NCBI RefSeq assembly: GCF_000818015.1
Contig: NZ_CP007511.1
Span: 4,005,501-4,069,500 of the forward strand
From: Stutzerimonas balearica DSM 6083
Lineage (GTDB): Bacteria > Pseudomonadota > Gammaproteobacteria > Pseudomonadales > Pseudomonadaceae
Direction: 5' to 3'
Length of the DNA stretch: 64,000 nucleotides
Shown here: positions 35,203 through 44,447 of the stretch, piece after piece
Numbering within the stretch: the first letter of the stretch is position 1
How the letters are laid out: every line of letters starts with the position of its first letter
Program-made: the position numbers and the translations under genes
The notes under the pieces: model-generated
Told to the model about the DNA's origin: nothing
Databases searched by the model: none
What the model saw: only the letters and a program-made list of their open reading frames with translations

Positions 35203-35892
35203 ATGTCCACGATAGCGAACAATATTGCAAAGGTCGCAGCACGCATCCGTGAGGCGGCTCAAGCTGCGGGTCGAACCCCGTCAGCAGTCGGTCTGCTGGC
35301 CGTGAGCAAGACCCAGCCGGCGGCCGCGATCCGCGAAGCCTTCGCCGCCGGCGTGGGCGATTTCGGCGAGAACTACCTGCAGGAAGCACTCGACAAGCAG
35401 GCGCAACTCGGCGACCTGGCGCTGACCTGGCATTTCATCGGGCCCATCCAGTCGAACAAGACCAAACCCATCGCCGAGCATTTCGACTGGGTGCATTCGG
35501 TGGACCGTCTTAAGATCGCCCAGCGCCTCTCGGCTCAGCGTCCAGCGCACCTGCCGCCACTTAACCTCTGCCTGCAGGTCAACGTCAGTGGCGAGGCCAG
35601 CAAATCCGGCTGTGCGCCCGAAGACGTCACGGCACTGGCCGAATCGGTCGCGGCTTTGCCGAACCTGCGTTTGCGCGGCCTGATGTGCATTCCCGCACCC
35701 ACTGACGATCCTCAGGAACAACGCGCAGCCTTTGCCCGCCTGCGTCACTTGAAGGACTCGCTCGACCTGCCGCTCGATACGCTTTCGATGGGCATGAGCC
35801 AGGATCTGGAAGCCGCGATCGCCGAAGGCGCGACCTGGGTCCGCATCGGCACGGCACTGTTCGGCGCCCGTGATTACGGGCGCCCTGCCTGA
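35203..35892 (+). CDS. yggS: Pyridoxal-phosphate homeostasis protein YggS
   Basis: A 229-residue single-domain PLP-binding TIM-barrel protein (PLPBP family) that controls cellular vitamin B6 and amino-acid balance. The PLP lysine lies in VGLLAVSKTQPAAAI, and family motifs include FGENYLQEA, WHFIGPIQSNKTKPI, VNVSGEASKSGC, LRGLMCIPAP, SMGMSQDLEAAI and the C-terminal VRIGTALFGARDY. It is followed at 20 bases by proC, a pairing seen in many bacteria. A TAGAAT -10-like element lies at 35165-35170. Confidence 0.94.
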   Translation: MSTIANNIAKVAARIREAAQAAGRTPSAVGLLAVSKTQPAAAIREAFAAGVGDFGENYLQEALDKQAQLGDLALTWHFIGPIQSNKTKPIAEHFDWVHSVDRLKIAQRLSAQRPAHLPPLNLCLQVNVSGEASKSGCAPEDVTALAESVAALPNLRLRGLMCIPAPTDDPQEQRAAFARLRHLKDSLDLPLDTLSMGMSQDLEAAIAEGATWVRIGTALFGARDYGRPA

Positions 35893-35911
35893 ATAGACCA
35901 AAGGAGTTCCC

Positions 35912-36745
35912 GTGAGCAATCCCCGCATCACCTTCATCGGTGCCGGCAACATGGCTGCCAGCCTCATTGGCGGCCTGCGCGGCCAGGGCATCGCCGCCGA
36001 ATCCATCCGTGCCAGCGACCCGGGCAGCGAGCAGCGTGCGCGCCTGGCAACCGAGCACGGTATCGAGGTCTTCGCCGACAATGCACAGGCGCTCGCCGGC
36101 GCCGAGGTGGTGGTGCTGGCGGTCAAACCCCAGGTGATGCAGACGGTCTGCCGAGAGCTGGCCGCACACCTGGGGGCGGAGGCGCTGATCGTCTCCATCG
36201 CCGCCGGCATCAGCTGCGCCAGCCTCGAACGCTGGCTTGGCGAGGGCGCCCGCGGGCCGCGCCCGATCGTTCGCTGCATGCCCAACACACCTTCGCTGTT
36301 GCGCCAGGGCGTCAGCGGCCTGTACGCCAACGCCCAGGTCAGCAGCGCGCAGAAGCAGCAGGCCGAGCAGCTGCTCAGCGCAGTGGGCCTGGCCCTGTGG
36401 CTACAAGACGAGGGACTGATCGACGCGGTGACCGCAGTTTCCGGCAGTGGCCCGGCCTACTTCTTCCTGCTGATGGAAGCCATGACGGCAGCTGGCGAGC
36501 GCCTCGGCCTGCCACGCGAGACAGCTGCGCAGCTGACTGCCCACACGGCCTTGGGCGCGGCCCGCATGGCGTGCGAAAGCGACGTCGAACCCAGCGAGCT
36601 GCGCCGCCGGGTAACCTCGCCGAACGGAACCACCGAGGCGGCGATCAAAGCCTTCCAGGCCGGCGGCTTCGAGCAGCTGGTGCAGCAGGCCCTGGACGCC
36701 GCCGCCAAGCGCTCGGCCGAACTGGCCGAACAACTGGGCCAATAA
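35912..36745 (+). CDS. proC: Pyrroline-5-carboxylate reductase
   Basis: A 277-residue cytoplasmic NADPH-dependent reductase making the last step of proline synthesis. The Rossmann motif FIGAGNMAASLIGGLRG is at the N-terminus. Later segments include VVVLAVKPQVM, RCMPNTPSLLRQGVSGLY and the active-site AVSGSGPAYFFLLMEAM, plus RRRVTSPNGTTEAAI. The start codon is GTG at 35912, supported by an AAAGGAG site. The next gene, yggT, starts nine bases after its stop with its own AAGGAG. Confidence 0.95.
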   Translation: MSNPRITFIGAGNMAASLIGGLRGQGIAAESIRASDPGSEQRARLATEHGIEVFADNAQALAGAEVVVLAVKPQVMQTVCRELAAHLGAEALIVSIAAGISCASLERWLGEGARGPRPIVRCMPNTPSLLRQGVSGLYANAQVSSAQKQQAEQLLSAVGLALWLQDEGLIDAVTAVSGSGPAYFFLLMEAMTAAGERLGLPRETAAQLTAHTALGAARMACESDVEPSELRRRVTSPNGTTEAAIKAFQAGGFEQLVQQALDAAAKRSAELAEQLGQ

Positions 36746-36754
36746 GGAGCATTC

Positions 36755-37345
36755 ATGTCCCAACTCTCGCAAGCCCTGATTCTTGTCGTGCAGACGCTCG
36801 GCAGCCTGTACCTGCTGATCGTACTGCTGCGTTTCATCCTGCAGCTGGCGCGCGCCGACTTCTACAACCCGCTCAGCCAGTTCATCGTCCGCGCCACGCA
36901 CCCGCTGCTGCGCCCGATGCGCCGGGTCATTCCCAGCATCGGCAGTCTCGACCTGTCATCGCTGATTCTCGCGCTGCTGGTGCAAATGGTACTGATGGGC
37001 CTGATCCTGCTGATCGCCTACGGCACCACCGGCAACCCGGTGCTGCTGCTGATCTGGGCACTGGTCGGCATCACCGGCCTGTTTCTCAACATCTTCTTCT
37101 GGGCTCTGCTGATCAGCGTGATCCTGTCCTGGGTCGCCCCACAGAGCCACAACCCGGCCGCCGAGCTGATCAACCAGTTGTGCGAGCCGGTCCTGGCACC
37201 TTTCCGGCGCTTGCTGCCAAGCATGGGCGGCCTGGACATCTCGCCGATCTTCGCGTTTCTCGCGATCAAGCTGCTGGACATGCTGGTGGTGGGCAACCTG
37301 GCGACCATGACGCACATGCCCAACATCCTGCGCACGCTGATCTGA
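36755..37345 (+). CDS. yggT: YggT-family inner-membrane protein
   Basis: A 196-residue integral-membrane protein with two YggT repeats, each carrying the RxxxQL-type helix and a conserved N/P-rich loop: SLYLLIVLLRFILQLARADFYNPLSQFIVRATHPLLRPMRRVIP, then NIFFWALLISVILSWVAPQSHNPAAELINQLCEPVLAPFRRLLPSMGGLDISP. Four to five hydrophobic helices are predicted by eye. The family has been linked to osmotic-stress tolerance and has plastid homologues, but its molecular role is unsettled. It is the last gene of a yggS-proC-yggT operon. Confidence 0.92.
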   Translation: MSQLSQALILVVQTLGSLYLLIVLLRFILQLARADFYNPLSQFIVRATHPLLRPMRRVIPSIGSLDLSSLILALLVQMVLMGLILLIAYGTTGNPVLLLIWALVGITGLFLNIFFWALLISVILSWVAPQSHNPAAELINQLCEPVLAPFRRLLPSMGGLDISPIFAFLAIKLLDMLVVGNLATMTHMPNILRTLI

Positions 37346-37529
37346 GAACCGTTTCAAGCTCTGATCATCGACCGCTCGCCGGGCGGGCCTGCGCGGTTTG
37401 CAGCTCCGCCGGCCCGCTCTAGACTAGCCTGGCCATCGGCTGCGGCCGGGCCTCGCAGCGGGCGCGCGGCCTGGCGAACAGAATCGCCACCGCGCGAGCC
37501 ACTCCGTTTCCAACACGGCAGGGATGCAC

Positions 37530-39500
37530 ATGGAACGACTCGACCGGCAGGTGGACGCCTACATTGGCTGGAAGCGTGATCTCATCCGCGAGATCACCCG
37601 CTATCGCAGCTGGCTGGCTCACAACCGCCTGACCAGCGAAGCGGTGGACGCTCGACTGGAGCGCGCCCTGCGCCTGCTGCGCACGGACCACATCACCCTC
37701 GCCTTCGTTGGCGAGTTCTCGCGCGGCAAGACCGAACTGATCAACAGTCTGTTCTTTGCCAATTTCGGCCGTCGCATCCTGCCTTCGCAGGCCGGGCGTA
37801 CCACCATGTGCCCGACCGAGCTGTTCTTCGACCCGCGCTCGGAGCGTTCCTACATCCGCCTGCTGCCAATCGAGACGCGCCTGGAAGATGCCGGGCTCGC
37901 CCAGCTCAGGCGCATGCCTCGGCAGTGGCTGCAGTTGCCACTCGATCCGCATGACCCGACCAACATGACCGAAGCCTTCGGCCAGATCGCCACCACCAAG
38001 GCGGTGCCGGCCGAGGTCGCCATCGAACTCGGATTCGACGCCCAGGCGCTGGAGCCGGCTGATGTGCCGGGCAAGGTACTGGTGCCGGCCTGGCGGCATG
38101 CCTTGGTCAACTTCGACCACCCCTTGCTGCGCCAGGGCCTGCGCGTGATCGACACGCCCGGGCTCAATGCCCTCGGCAGCGAGCCGGAACTGACCCTGTC
38201 CATGCTGCCCAACGCCCAGGCGGTGCTGTTCATGCTGTCGGCCGACGCTGGCATCACCGCTAGCGACATGCAGATCTGGCAGCGACATATCGCGCCCCTT
38301 GGCGAGGACACCGAGGGCAATCTGTTTGCCATTCTGAACAAGATCGACGTGCTCTGGGACGACCTGGCCGGGGAAGGCTTCGTGCAGGAGAGCATCGACC
38401 AGATACGCGCGACCACCGCCCAGCAGCTGGGCATTTGCGTCGAAGACGTGCTGCCGCTGTCCGCCAAGCAGGCACTGCTGGCCAGGGCCCGGAACGATGA
38501 AGCGCTGCTCGAGCGCAGTCGCATCGACCAGCTCGAACGCCTGCTCAGCGAACGGGTCCTGGCACACAAGGAGCGACTGATCGAAGAAGGCGTGGTGCAG
38601 CAGGTTCTGAGCCTGATGCACAACAGCCAGCAAGTGCTCAACGGGCGCCTGGAGCGAATCACCGAGCAGCGCAACCTGCTTGACGAACGCCGGCAGGGCA
38701 GCGGACAGACGCTGCTGGAACTGACGGCCCGCACTCGCCATGAGCACAATCGCCATCACAAGCGCCTGCTCGACCTGAAAACCAACCAGCGTCTGCTGCA
38801 ACGCCAGGGCGAGCAGTTGCGCGTGGCGATTCGTGCCGAGCGTCTGCAGGAGCACCTTGGTCGCCTGCGCCGGAGCCTCACCGGCAGCCTCACCACGCTG
38901 GGAATCAACCTGGCGATCCAGCACTTCTTCCGTTCGCTCGATCAGGATCTTGCTGCGCTTGAGCTCGAAGCCCAGCGCGCGAACAAGATGCTCGAGGCCA
39001 TCTACCGCCGGCACAACGAAGAGAATCCGCTGCACGGCCTCGATGCCCCGAGCTTTCGCACCGAACCCTTTCTGCGCGAGCTACGCGGACTGCAGCACAA
39101 GGCCGATCAGTTCCGCCGACAGCTCAAGACCCTGCTCACCGAGCAGCACGCCCTGACCCGCCGTTTCTTCGCCACCCTGGTTCAGGAAGTCATCGGCCTG
39201 CATGCCCGGGTGCGCCAGCAGGCCGATCTGTGGGCCAGCGACGCGCTGACGCCGCTGCTGCAGTTCTCGCTGGAACACAAGCAACAGATCGAAGGCCACA
39301 TGCTGCAACTCAAGCAGCTGGCCAGCGATGCCCGGCGCGGCGAGCTGCTGGCGCGCTATGTCGACGAGCTCCAGCAGCAGGCCGCGCAGGCCGGCGAGAT
39401 GCTCCGCGCGCTTCGCCGCCCGTCGCCGATCCGCCGACAGCACAAGGTGGTCAACCTGGTCGGCCTCGGCCAAGCCGAGCGGGCCGGCGATACAGGATGA
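37530..39500 (+). CDS. Dynamin-like GTPase (bacterial dynamin family protein)
   Basis: A 656-residue protein with a dynamin-type GTPase domain and long helical C-terminal half. G1 is VGEFSRGKTEL (Lys67, Thr68), a G2-type threonine lies in GRTTMCPTELFF, G3 is DTPGLN near residue 208 and G4 is NKID near residue 270. Long coiled coils follow (about residues 330-450 and 530-640), with a moderately hydrophobic patch between them (SLTTLGINLAIQHFF). Such proteins remodel or tether membranes; the substrate here is unknown. ATG 37530 is preferred because AGGGA lies seven bases upstream; an ATG at 37524 is too close to it. It stands alone between yggT and metX. Confidence 0.85.
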   Translation: MERLDRQVDAYIGWKRDLIREITRYRSWLAHNRLTSEAVDARLERALRLLRTDHITLAFVGEFSRGKTELINSLFFANFGRRILPSQAGRTTMCPTELFFDPRSERSYIRLLPIETRLEDAGLAQLRRMPRQWLQLPLDPHDPTNMTEAFGQIATTKAVPAEVAIELGFDAQALEPADVPGKVLVPAWRHALVNFDHPLLRQGLRVIDTPGLNALGSEPELTLSMLPNAQAVLFMLSADAGITASDMQIWQRHIAPLGEDTEGNLFAILNKIDVLWDDLAGEGFVQESIDQIRATTAQQLGICVEDVLPLSAKQALLARARNDEALLERSRIDQLERLLSERVLAHKERLIEEGVVQQVLSLMHNSQQVLNGRLERITEQRNLLDERRQGSGQTLLELTARTRHEHNRHHKRLLDLKTNQRLLQRQGEQLRVAIRAERLQEHLGRLRRSLTGSLTTLGINLAIQHFFRSLDQDLAALELEAQRANKMLEAIYRRHNEENPLHGLDAPSFRTEPFLRELRGLQHKADQFRRQLKTLLTEQHALTRRFFATLVQEVIGLHARVRQQADLWASDALTPLLQFSLEHKQQIEGHMLQLKQLASDARRGELLARYVDELQQQAAQAGEMLRALRRPSPIRRQHKVVNLVGLGQAERAGDTG

Positions 39501-39557
39501 ATTGACGCGCGCTTCCCTTTAGACTCTGCGACCTTCCGTCTGCAAGAGCCAGGGTCG

Positions 39558-40697
39558 ATGCCCACTGCCATTCCAGCCGATTCCGTTGGCCTGGTGAGCC
39601 CGCAGGTCGCGCACTTCGCCGAACCGCTGACGCTCGCCTGCGGCCGCACGCTGGCCGATTACCAGCTGATCTACGAAACCTACGGCCAACTCAACGCCAG
39701 CCGCAGCAATGCGGTGCTGATCTGCCACGCGCTGTCCGGCCATCACCACGCGGCCGGCTACCACAGCATGGACGATCGCAAGCCGGGCTGGTGGGACAGC
39801 TGCATCGGCCCGGGCAAACCTATCGATACCGAACGCTTTTTCGTCGTCAGCCTGAACAACCTCGGCGGCTGCAACGGCTCGACCGGGCCCGGCAGCCTGA
39901 ACCCTGCCACCGGCAAGGTCTACGGCGCGGACTTCCCGGTCGTCACAGTGGAAGACTGGGTCCACAGCCAGGCGCGCCTGGCCGATCAGCTCGGCATCGA
40001 GCAGTGGGCAGCAGTCGTTGGCGGCAGCCTCGGCGGCATGCAGGCGCTGCAATGGACGATCACCTATCCCGAGCGCGTCCGCCACTGCCTGGCGATCGCC
40101 ACGGCGCCGAAGCTGTCGGCGCAGAACATCGCCTTCAACGAAGTCGCGCGTCAGGCGATTCTCTCGGACCCGGAATTTCATGGCGGCCACTTCCAGGAAA
40201 TGGGCGTCATTCCCAAACGCGGCCTGATGCTGGCGCGCATGGTCGGGCATATCACCTATCTGTCCGACGATGCCATGGGCACCAAGTTCGGCCGCGAGCT
40301 GAAGAGCGAGAAGCTCAACTACGACTTCAACAGCGTCGAGTTCCAGGTCGAAAGCTACCTGCGCTACCAGGGCGAGGAGTTTTCCTCTCGTTTCGACGCC
40401 AATACCTATCTGCTGATGACCAAGGCGCTGGATTACTTCGACCCCGCCGCCGCGCATGATGACGACCTGGCACGGACTTTCGAGGGTGCCAAGGCAGGCT
40501 TCTGCGTGATGTCTTTCACCACCGACTGGCGCTTCTCGCCGCAGCGCTCGCGCGAGATCGTCGACGCCCTGCTCGCCGCGCGCAAGGACGTCTGCTACCT
40601 GGAGATCGACGCGCCGCAAGGGCACGACGCCTTTCTCATTCCCAACCCGCGTTATCTGCAGGCCTTCCGCGGATACATGCACCGCATCGCCGTATAA
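39558..40697 (+). CDS. metX: Homoserine O-acyltransferase
   Basis: A 379-residue alpha/beta-hydrolase enzyme that acylates homoserine at the start of methionine synthesis. The nucleophile is Ser157 in [14 protein letters not shown]. The oxyanion-region [15 protein letters not shown], the [19 protein letters not shown] segment and the C-terminal His (PQGHDAFLI) complete the MetX pattern. The succinyl or acetyl preference cannot be assigned safely from sequence by eye; Pseudomonas MetX enzymes are reported to use succinyl-CoA. It is coupled to metW, nine bases downstream. Confidence 0.95.
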   Translation: MPTAIPADSVGLVSPQVAHFAEPLTLACGRTLADYQLIYETYGQLNASRSNAVLICHALSGHHHAAGYHSMDDRKPGWWDSCIGPGKPIDTERFFVVSLNNLGGCNGSTGPGSLNPATGKVYGADFPVVTVEDWVHSQARLADQLGIEQWAAVVGGSLGGMQALQWTITYPERVRHCLAIATAPKLSAQNIAFNEVARQAILSDPEFHGGHFQEMGVIPKRGLMLARMVGHITYLSDDAMGTKFGRELKSEKLNYDFNSVEFQVESYLRYQGEEFSSRFDANTYLLMTKALDYFDPAAAHDDDLARTFEGAKAGFCVMSFTTDWRFSPQRSREIVDALLAARKDVCYLEIDAPQGHDAFLIPNPRYLQAFRGYMHRIAV

Positions 40698-40706
40698 GGA
40701 GCGAAC

Positions 40707-41306
40707 ATGCGCGCCGATCTGGACATCATCCAGGAGTGGATTCCGGCCGGCAGCCGAGTGCTCGACCTCGGCTGCGGCAATGGCGAGCTGCTGGCCTGGC
40801 TGCGCGACCACAAGGGCGTCAGCGGCTACGGGCTGGAGATCGACCCGGACAATATCGCTGCCTGTATCGAAAAGGGCGTCAACGTCATCGAGCAGGACCT
40901 GGACAAGGGGCTGGGCAACTTCGCCAGCGACAGTTTCGACATGGTCGTCATGACCCAGGCCCTGCAGGCCGTGCACTACCCGGACAAGCTGCTCAAGGAA
41001 ATGCTGCGCGTCGGTCGCGAGTGCATCATCACCTTTCCCAACTTCGGTCACTGGCGTTGCCGCTGGTATCTGGCGAGCAAGGGCCGCATGCCGGTCTCGG
41101 AGTTCCTCCCCTACACTTGGTACAACACGCCGAACATCCATTTCTGCACCTTCGAGGACTTCGAGCGCCTCTGCCGTGAACGGGGTGCGCGAGTGCTCGA
41201 TCGGCTGGCGGTCGACCGCGATCACCGCCATGGCTGGGCCAGTCGACTGTGGCCCAACCTGCTCGGCGAAATCGGCATCTACCGCGTCATCGGACCTGGC
41301 CGCTGA
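40707..41306 (+). CDS. metW: Methionine biosynthesis protein MetW (SAM-methyltransferase fold)
   Basis: A 199-residue protein with a class I methyltransferase fold, found next to metX across proteobacteria and thought to act with it in homoserine acylation. The SAM-binding motif is SRVLDLGCGNGELLAWL. Further family signatures are YGLEIDPDNIAACIEKGVNVIEQDLDKGL, MTQALQAVHYPDKLLKEMLRVG and ITFPNFGHWRCR. A TAAGGAG site precedes the ATG and spans the metX stop region, so the two are probably coupled. Its exact reaction is unestablished. Confidence 0.94.
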   Translation: MRADLDIIQEWIPAGSRVLDLGCGNGELLAWLRDHKGVSGYGLEIDPDNIAACIEKGVNVIEQDLDKGLGNFASDSFDMVVMTQALQAVHYPDKLLKEMLRVGRECIITFPNFGHWRCRWYLASKGRMPVSEFLPYTWYNTPNIHFCTFEDFERLCRERGARVLDRLAVDRDHRHGWASRLWPNLLGEIGIYRVIGPGR

Positions 41307-41332
41307 GCGGCCGTTTGGACAGGAGAACCACC

Positions 41333-41755
41333 ATGAAACGTGCCCTGATCGTTCTGTTGGCCAGCCTGCTGGCCCTTCCGGCACTGGCCGAGCGCAAGCA
41401 TAGCGTCGGCGAGTACGACATCCATTACAGCGCCTTCAACTCGGGCTTCCTGCAGCCCGAGGTGGCCGCTGCGGCGGGGCTGGTGCGCAGCAAGAAACAA
41501 GGCGTGGTCAACGTATCGGTGCTCAAGCAGGGCAAGCCGGTGCCGGCGCTGGTCAGCGGCAAGGTGAAGAACCTGCTCGGCCAGGACTACCCCTTGCAGT
41601 TCAAACAACTCAAGGAAGGCGACGCCGCCATCTACTACCTGGCGCAATTTCCCTTCGATTCGCAGGAGACCCTGCGTTTCAGCCTGAGCGTGCAACCCAT
41701 GGGCGGCGAGCCGGTCAACTTCGACTTCAACCAGGAATTCTTCCCAGACGAATGA
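41333..41755 (+). CDS. Secreted DUF4426 protein
   Basis: A 140-residue exported protein. The signal peptide [19 protein letters not shown] is followed by a cleavage site before ERKHS, and the mature part contains [39 protein letters not shown], the usual opening of the family. The start at 41333 is preferred over a longer open frame because of an AGGAGA site and the signal peptide. The fold is probably an all-beta periplasmic domain; the function is unknown. Its stop overlaps rdgB by four bases (ATGA), so it belongs to the metXW-DUF4426-rdgB-hemW run, as in PAO1. Confidence 0.9.
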   Translation: MKRALIVLLASLLALPALAERKHSVGEYDIHYSAFNSGFLQPEVAAAAGLVRSKKQGVVNVSVLKQGKPVPALVSGKVKNLLGQDYPLQFKQLKEGDAAIYYLAQFPFDSQETLRFSLSVQPMGGEPVNFDFNQEFFPDE

Positions 41756-42345
41756 TGCCTTTCAACGAACTGGTGCTGGCCAGCCACAACGCCGGCAAGC
41801 TCAAGGAACTGCAGGCCATGCTCGGCGATGCGGTGCGCGTGCGCTCGGTCGGTGAGTTCAGCGACGTGGAGCCCGAAGAGACCGGCCTGTCGTTCATCGA
41901 GAACGCGATTCTCAAAGCACGCAACGCGGCACGCGTGTCCGGCCTGCCGGCGCTGGCCGACGACTCGGGCCTGGCCGTGGACGCCCTCGGCGGGGCTCCG
42001 GGGATCTATTCGGCACGCTACGCCGATGGCCTGGGCGACGCCGCGAACAACGCCAAGCTGCTGGATGCCCTCAGTCAGGTCCCGGATGCCGAGCGCGGCG
42101 CGCAGTTCGTCTGCGCGCTGGCGCTGGTTCGGCATGCCGAGGATCCGCTGCCGATCCTTTGCGAAGGCCTGTGGCACGGACGCATCCTGCACGCCCCGCG
42201 CGGCGAGCACGGTTTCGGTTACGACCCTCTGTTCTGGGTACCGGAAGCCGACTGCTCCAGCGCCGAACTGCCACCCGAGCAGAAGAATCGGCTGAGCCAC
42301 CGGGCCCGGGCCATGGCGCAGCTGAAAGCGCGACTGGGGATATGA
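41752..42345 (+). CDS. rdgB: dITP/XTP pyrophosphatase (non-canonical purine NTPase)
   Basis: A 197-residue Ham1-family enzyme that hydrolyses ITP, dITP and XTP to monophosphates, keeping deaminated purines out of DNA and RNA. Signature residues occur in [58 protein letters not shown] and [11 protein letters not shown]. It starts ATGATG; the first Met overlaps the DUF4426 stop. It overlaps hemW by four bases at the other end. Confidence 0.95.
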   Translation: MMPFNELVLASHNAGKLKELQAMLGDAVRVRSVGEFSDVEPEETGLSFIENAILKARNAARVSGLPALADDSGLAVDALGGAPGIYSARYADGLGDAANNAKLLDALSQVPDAERGAQFVCALALVRHAEDPLPILCEGLWHGRILHAPRGEHGFGYDPLFWVPEADCSSAELPPEQKNRLSHRARAMAQLKARLGI

Positions 42346-43511
42346 TCCCCGCCGCCAGCCAGACACTCCCGGGGTTCGCGCTGCCACCGCTGGCCGCTTA
42401 CGTGCATATCCCCTGGTGCGTGCGCAAATGCCCGTACTGCGATTTCAACTCGCATACCGCCGATGCGCAGCTGCCCGAGGACGCCTACGTCGCGGCGCTT
42501 GAGGCCGACTTGCGCGAAGACCTGGCCTACGTGCAGGGCCGTCGCCTGACCTCGATCTTCTTTGGCGGCGGCACGCCCAGCCTGTTTTCCGCATCGGCGC
42601 TGGGGCGCGTACTCGAGATGCTCGAGCGGGCCGTGGGCTTCGCCGACGATATCGAGATCACCCTTGAAGCCAATCCCGGTACGTTCGAGCAGGCCAAATT
42701 CCGCGATTACCGCAGCGCCGGCATCAATCGCCTGTCGATTGGCGTACAGAGCTTTCAGGCCGACAAGCTCAAGGCGCTGGGCCGCATCCATGATGGCGCC
42801 GAAGCGGTCCGTGCCGCCGATATGGCGCGTACGGCGGGCTTTGAAAACTTCAACCTCGACCTCATGCATGGGCTGCCGGGGCAGAATCTGGCCGATGCAC
42901 TGCAGGATCTGCAGACCGCCATCGCCCAGCAGCCGACGCACTTGTCGTGGTATCAGCTCACCCTCGAGCCGAACACGGTGTTCTGGAGCCGGCCGCCGCA
43001 GCTGCCCGAGGACGACCTGCTCTGGGACATCCAGGAAGCCGGCCAACAGACACTGAGCGAAGCCGGCTACCGACAGTACGAAACCTCTGCCTATGCGCAG
43101 CCCGGGCGTCAGGCGCGACACAACCTGAACTACTGGACCTTTGGCGACTTTCTCGGGATCGGCGCCGGAGCCCACGCCAAACTGACCCTGGCCGACGGGC
43201 GCATCCTGCGGCGTTGGAAGACGCGCTTGCCCAAAGACTATCTGGCGGCCGACAAGGCCTTTCGAGCCGGCGAAAAGTGCCTGCCGGACGAGGAGCTGCC
43301 ATTCGAGTTCCTGATGAACGTGCTACGGCTCACCGACGGCGTGCCCGCGATGCTGTTCACTGAGCGCACCGGCCTGCCGCTCGAGCGGCTCGCCGAGGGC
43401 CGTCGCCAGGCCGAAGTCCGCGGACTGCTCGAGCGGGATGCCCAGCGCCTGCTGGCGACACCGCATGGCCAGCTGTTTCTCAACGACCTGCTGCAACTGT
43501 TCCTGCCCTAA
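42342..43511 (+). CDS. hemW: Radical SAM heme chaperone HemW
   Basis: A 389-residue radical-SAM protein related to coproporphyrinogen dehydrogenase HemN but thought to bind and deliver heme. The cluster motif is [17 protein letters not shown] (CxxxCxxC), followed by [43 protein letters not shown] and [11 protein letters not shown]. The ATG at 42342 overlaps the rdgB stop; the longer open frame upstream lies inside rdgB. HemN-specific N-terminal residues are absent, favouring HemW. It is followed by a DUF3392 gene after nine bases. Confidence 0.93.
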   Translation: MIPAASQTLPGFALPPLAAYVHIPWCVRKCPYCDFNSHTADAQLPEDAYVAALEADLREDLAYVQGRRLTSIFFGGGTPSLFSASALGRVLEMLERAVGFADDIEITLEANPGTFEQAKFRDYRSAGINRLSIGVQSFQADKLKALGRIHDGAEAVRAADMARTAGFENFNLDLMHGLPGQNLADALQDLQTAIAQQPTHLSWYQLTLEPNTVFWSRPPQLPEDDLLWDIQEAGQQTLSEAGYRQYETSAYAQPGRQARHNLNYWTFGDFLGIGAGAHAKLTLADGRILRRWKTRLPKDYLAADKAFRAGEKCLPDEELPFEFLMNVLRLTDGVPAMLFTERTGLPLERLAEGRRQAEVRGLLERDAQRLLATPHGQLFLNDLLQLFLP

Positions 43512-43520
43512 GGAAGCCGA

Positions 43521-43844
43521 ATGGACCTCGTACTCGACTTGATCGCCACACTGTCGCGCTGGAGCCGCAGCCATCTGTCGGACATCTCGCTGGCGATCAT
43601 GGCCACGCTCTTCGTGCTCTTCGGCCCGGCGCTCAATGCCTGGGTACAGAAGAACATCGGCGGCCTGAATTTCATCCTGCGCACCCTGCTTTTCGTGATC
43701 TTCTGCGCCATTGTCTACGGGCTGGGCATCATCTATCTGAGCCCGTGGCTGGCCAAGGGCCTGGCGCAGTTCAACAACTATACGCTGGCGCCCGTGCTGC
43801 TTCTGGTGCTGTTCATCATCGGCGTGATCGCCGACCGCAACTAG
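43521..43844 (+). CDS. DUF3392 small membrane protein
   Basis: A 107-residue protein with about three hydrophobic helices: DISLAIMATLFVLFGPALNAWV, ILRTLLFVIFCAIVYGLGIIYLSPW and TLAPVLLLVLFIIGVIA. It fits the DUF3392 family and sits at the PAO1 PA0385 position. Function unknown; an inner-membrane location is inferred. It is the last gene of the hemW operon and converges on the next gene with 15 bases between stops. Confidence 0.82.
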   Translation: MDLVLDLIATLSRWSRSHLSDISLAIMATLFVLFGPALNAWVQKNIGGLNFILRTLLFVIFCAIVYGLGIIYLSPWLAKGLAQFNNYTLAPVLLLVLFIIGVIADRN

Positions 43845-43859
43845 CCCAACGGCATCCGG

Positions 43860-44231
43860 CTAATCGCCCGCCCCGCTACGCAGGAAGCGCTCCAGGTCGA
43901 TCGGCTCGCCCGGCTGACAATGCAGCTGCCGACGCAGGTCCTCGAACATCGGATCGTAGTCGGCGTGCAGGCCGAACAACGGCGCCCGAGCCACGCGCAG
44001 ACCGCGCTGGCGCAGGCGCTGGCCGATCCGCTGCAGGAAGTTGAAGGCCACGTCCCGGTGCATGCGAAAACGCTCGTCGACCGCCACCTGGCCGACTGAG
44101 CCATGCAGATGGAAACAGGCCCATTCGGGCACTGCCGCCTCACCCTCGACGTGGTAGTCGAGCGTTAGCTGATAACCGGGAACGGTCTCGGAGGGTAACT
44201 GGCTGACTTCCACCTGGCCGGGCTTGAACAT
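43860..44231 (-). CDS. Conserved hypothetical protein (PA0384-like position)
   Basis: A 123-residue soluble protein I do not recognise beyond its position. It begins MFKPGQVEVSQLPSETVPGYQLTLDYHVEGEAAVPEWACFHLHGSVGQVAVDERFRMHRDVAFNFLQRIGQRL. There is no signal peptide or membrane helix. The mix suggests a small alpha/beta fold with His-rich strand HLHG. The start at 44229-44231 is supported by a strong AGGAGG site nine bases upstream. It stands alone between convergent DUF3392 and the DUF1329 gene. The 216-base gap 44232-44447 upstream shows no feature I can name. Confidence 0.75.
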   Translation of the reverse strand: MFKPGQVEVSQLPSETVPGYQLTLDYHVEGEAAVPEWACFHLHGSVGQVAVDERFRMHRDVAFNFLQRIGQRLRQRGLRVARAPLFGLHADYDPMFEDLRRQLHCQPGEPIDLERFLRSGAGD

Positions 44232-44447
44232 GATCGCTGTCCTCCTGCTGGCTCGCTCGCGGGCGATGCGAACGCTGTGGTGCATCGTCCCGCGGCCCGG
44301 CAGCGAAGGTGTTGACGGGCATCAAGCCGCGGTGTGTAGCGCCTGACGGCGCGTCCGGGCTCGGCTGGAGACCGCCCCGGGATGCCTCGATGCCCGTTCG
44401 GCCACGCCGCACGCCAGCGCCCGACCCACGCGGCAGCCTGCTGAGGA

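Noticed and set aside
39519..41384. 621-codon open frame antisense to metX/metW
   Set aside because: It is the shadow of two well-defined enzymes, with no start site or domain evidence.
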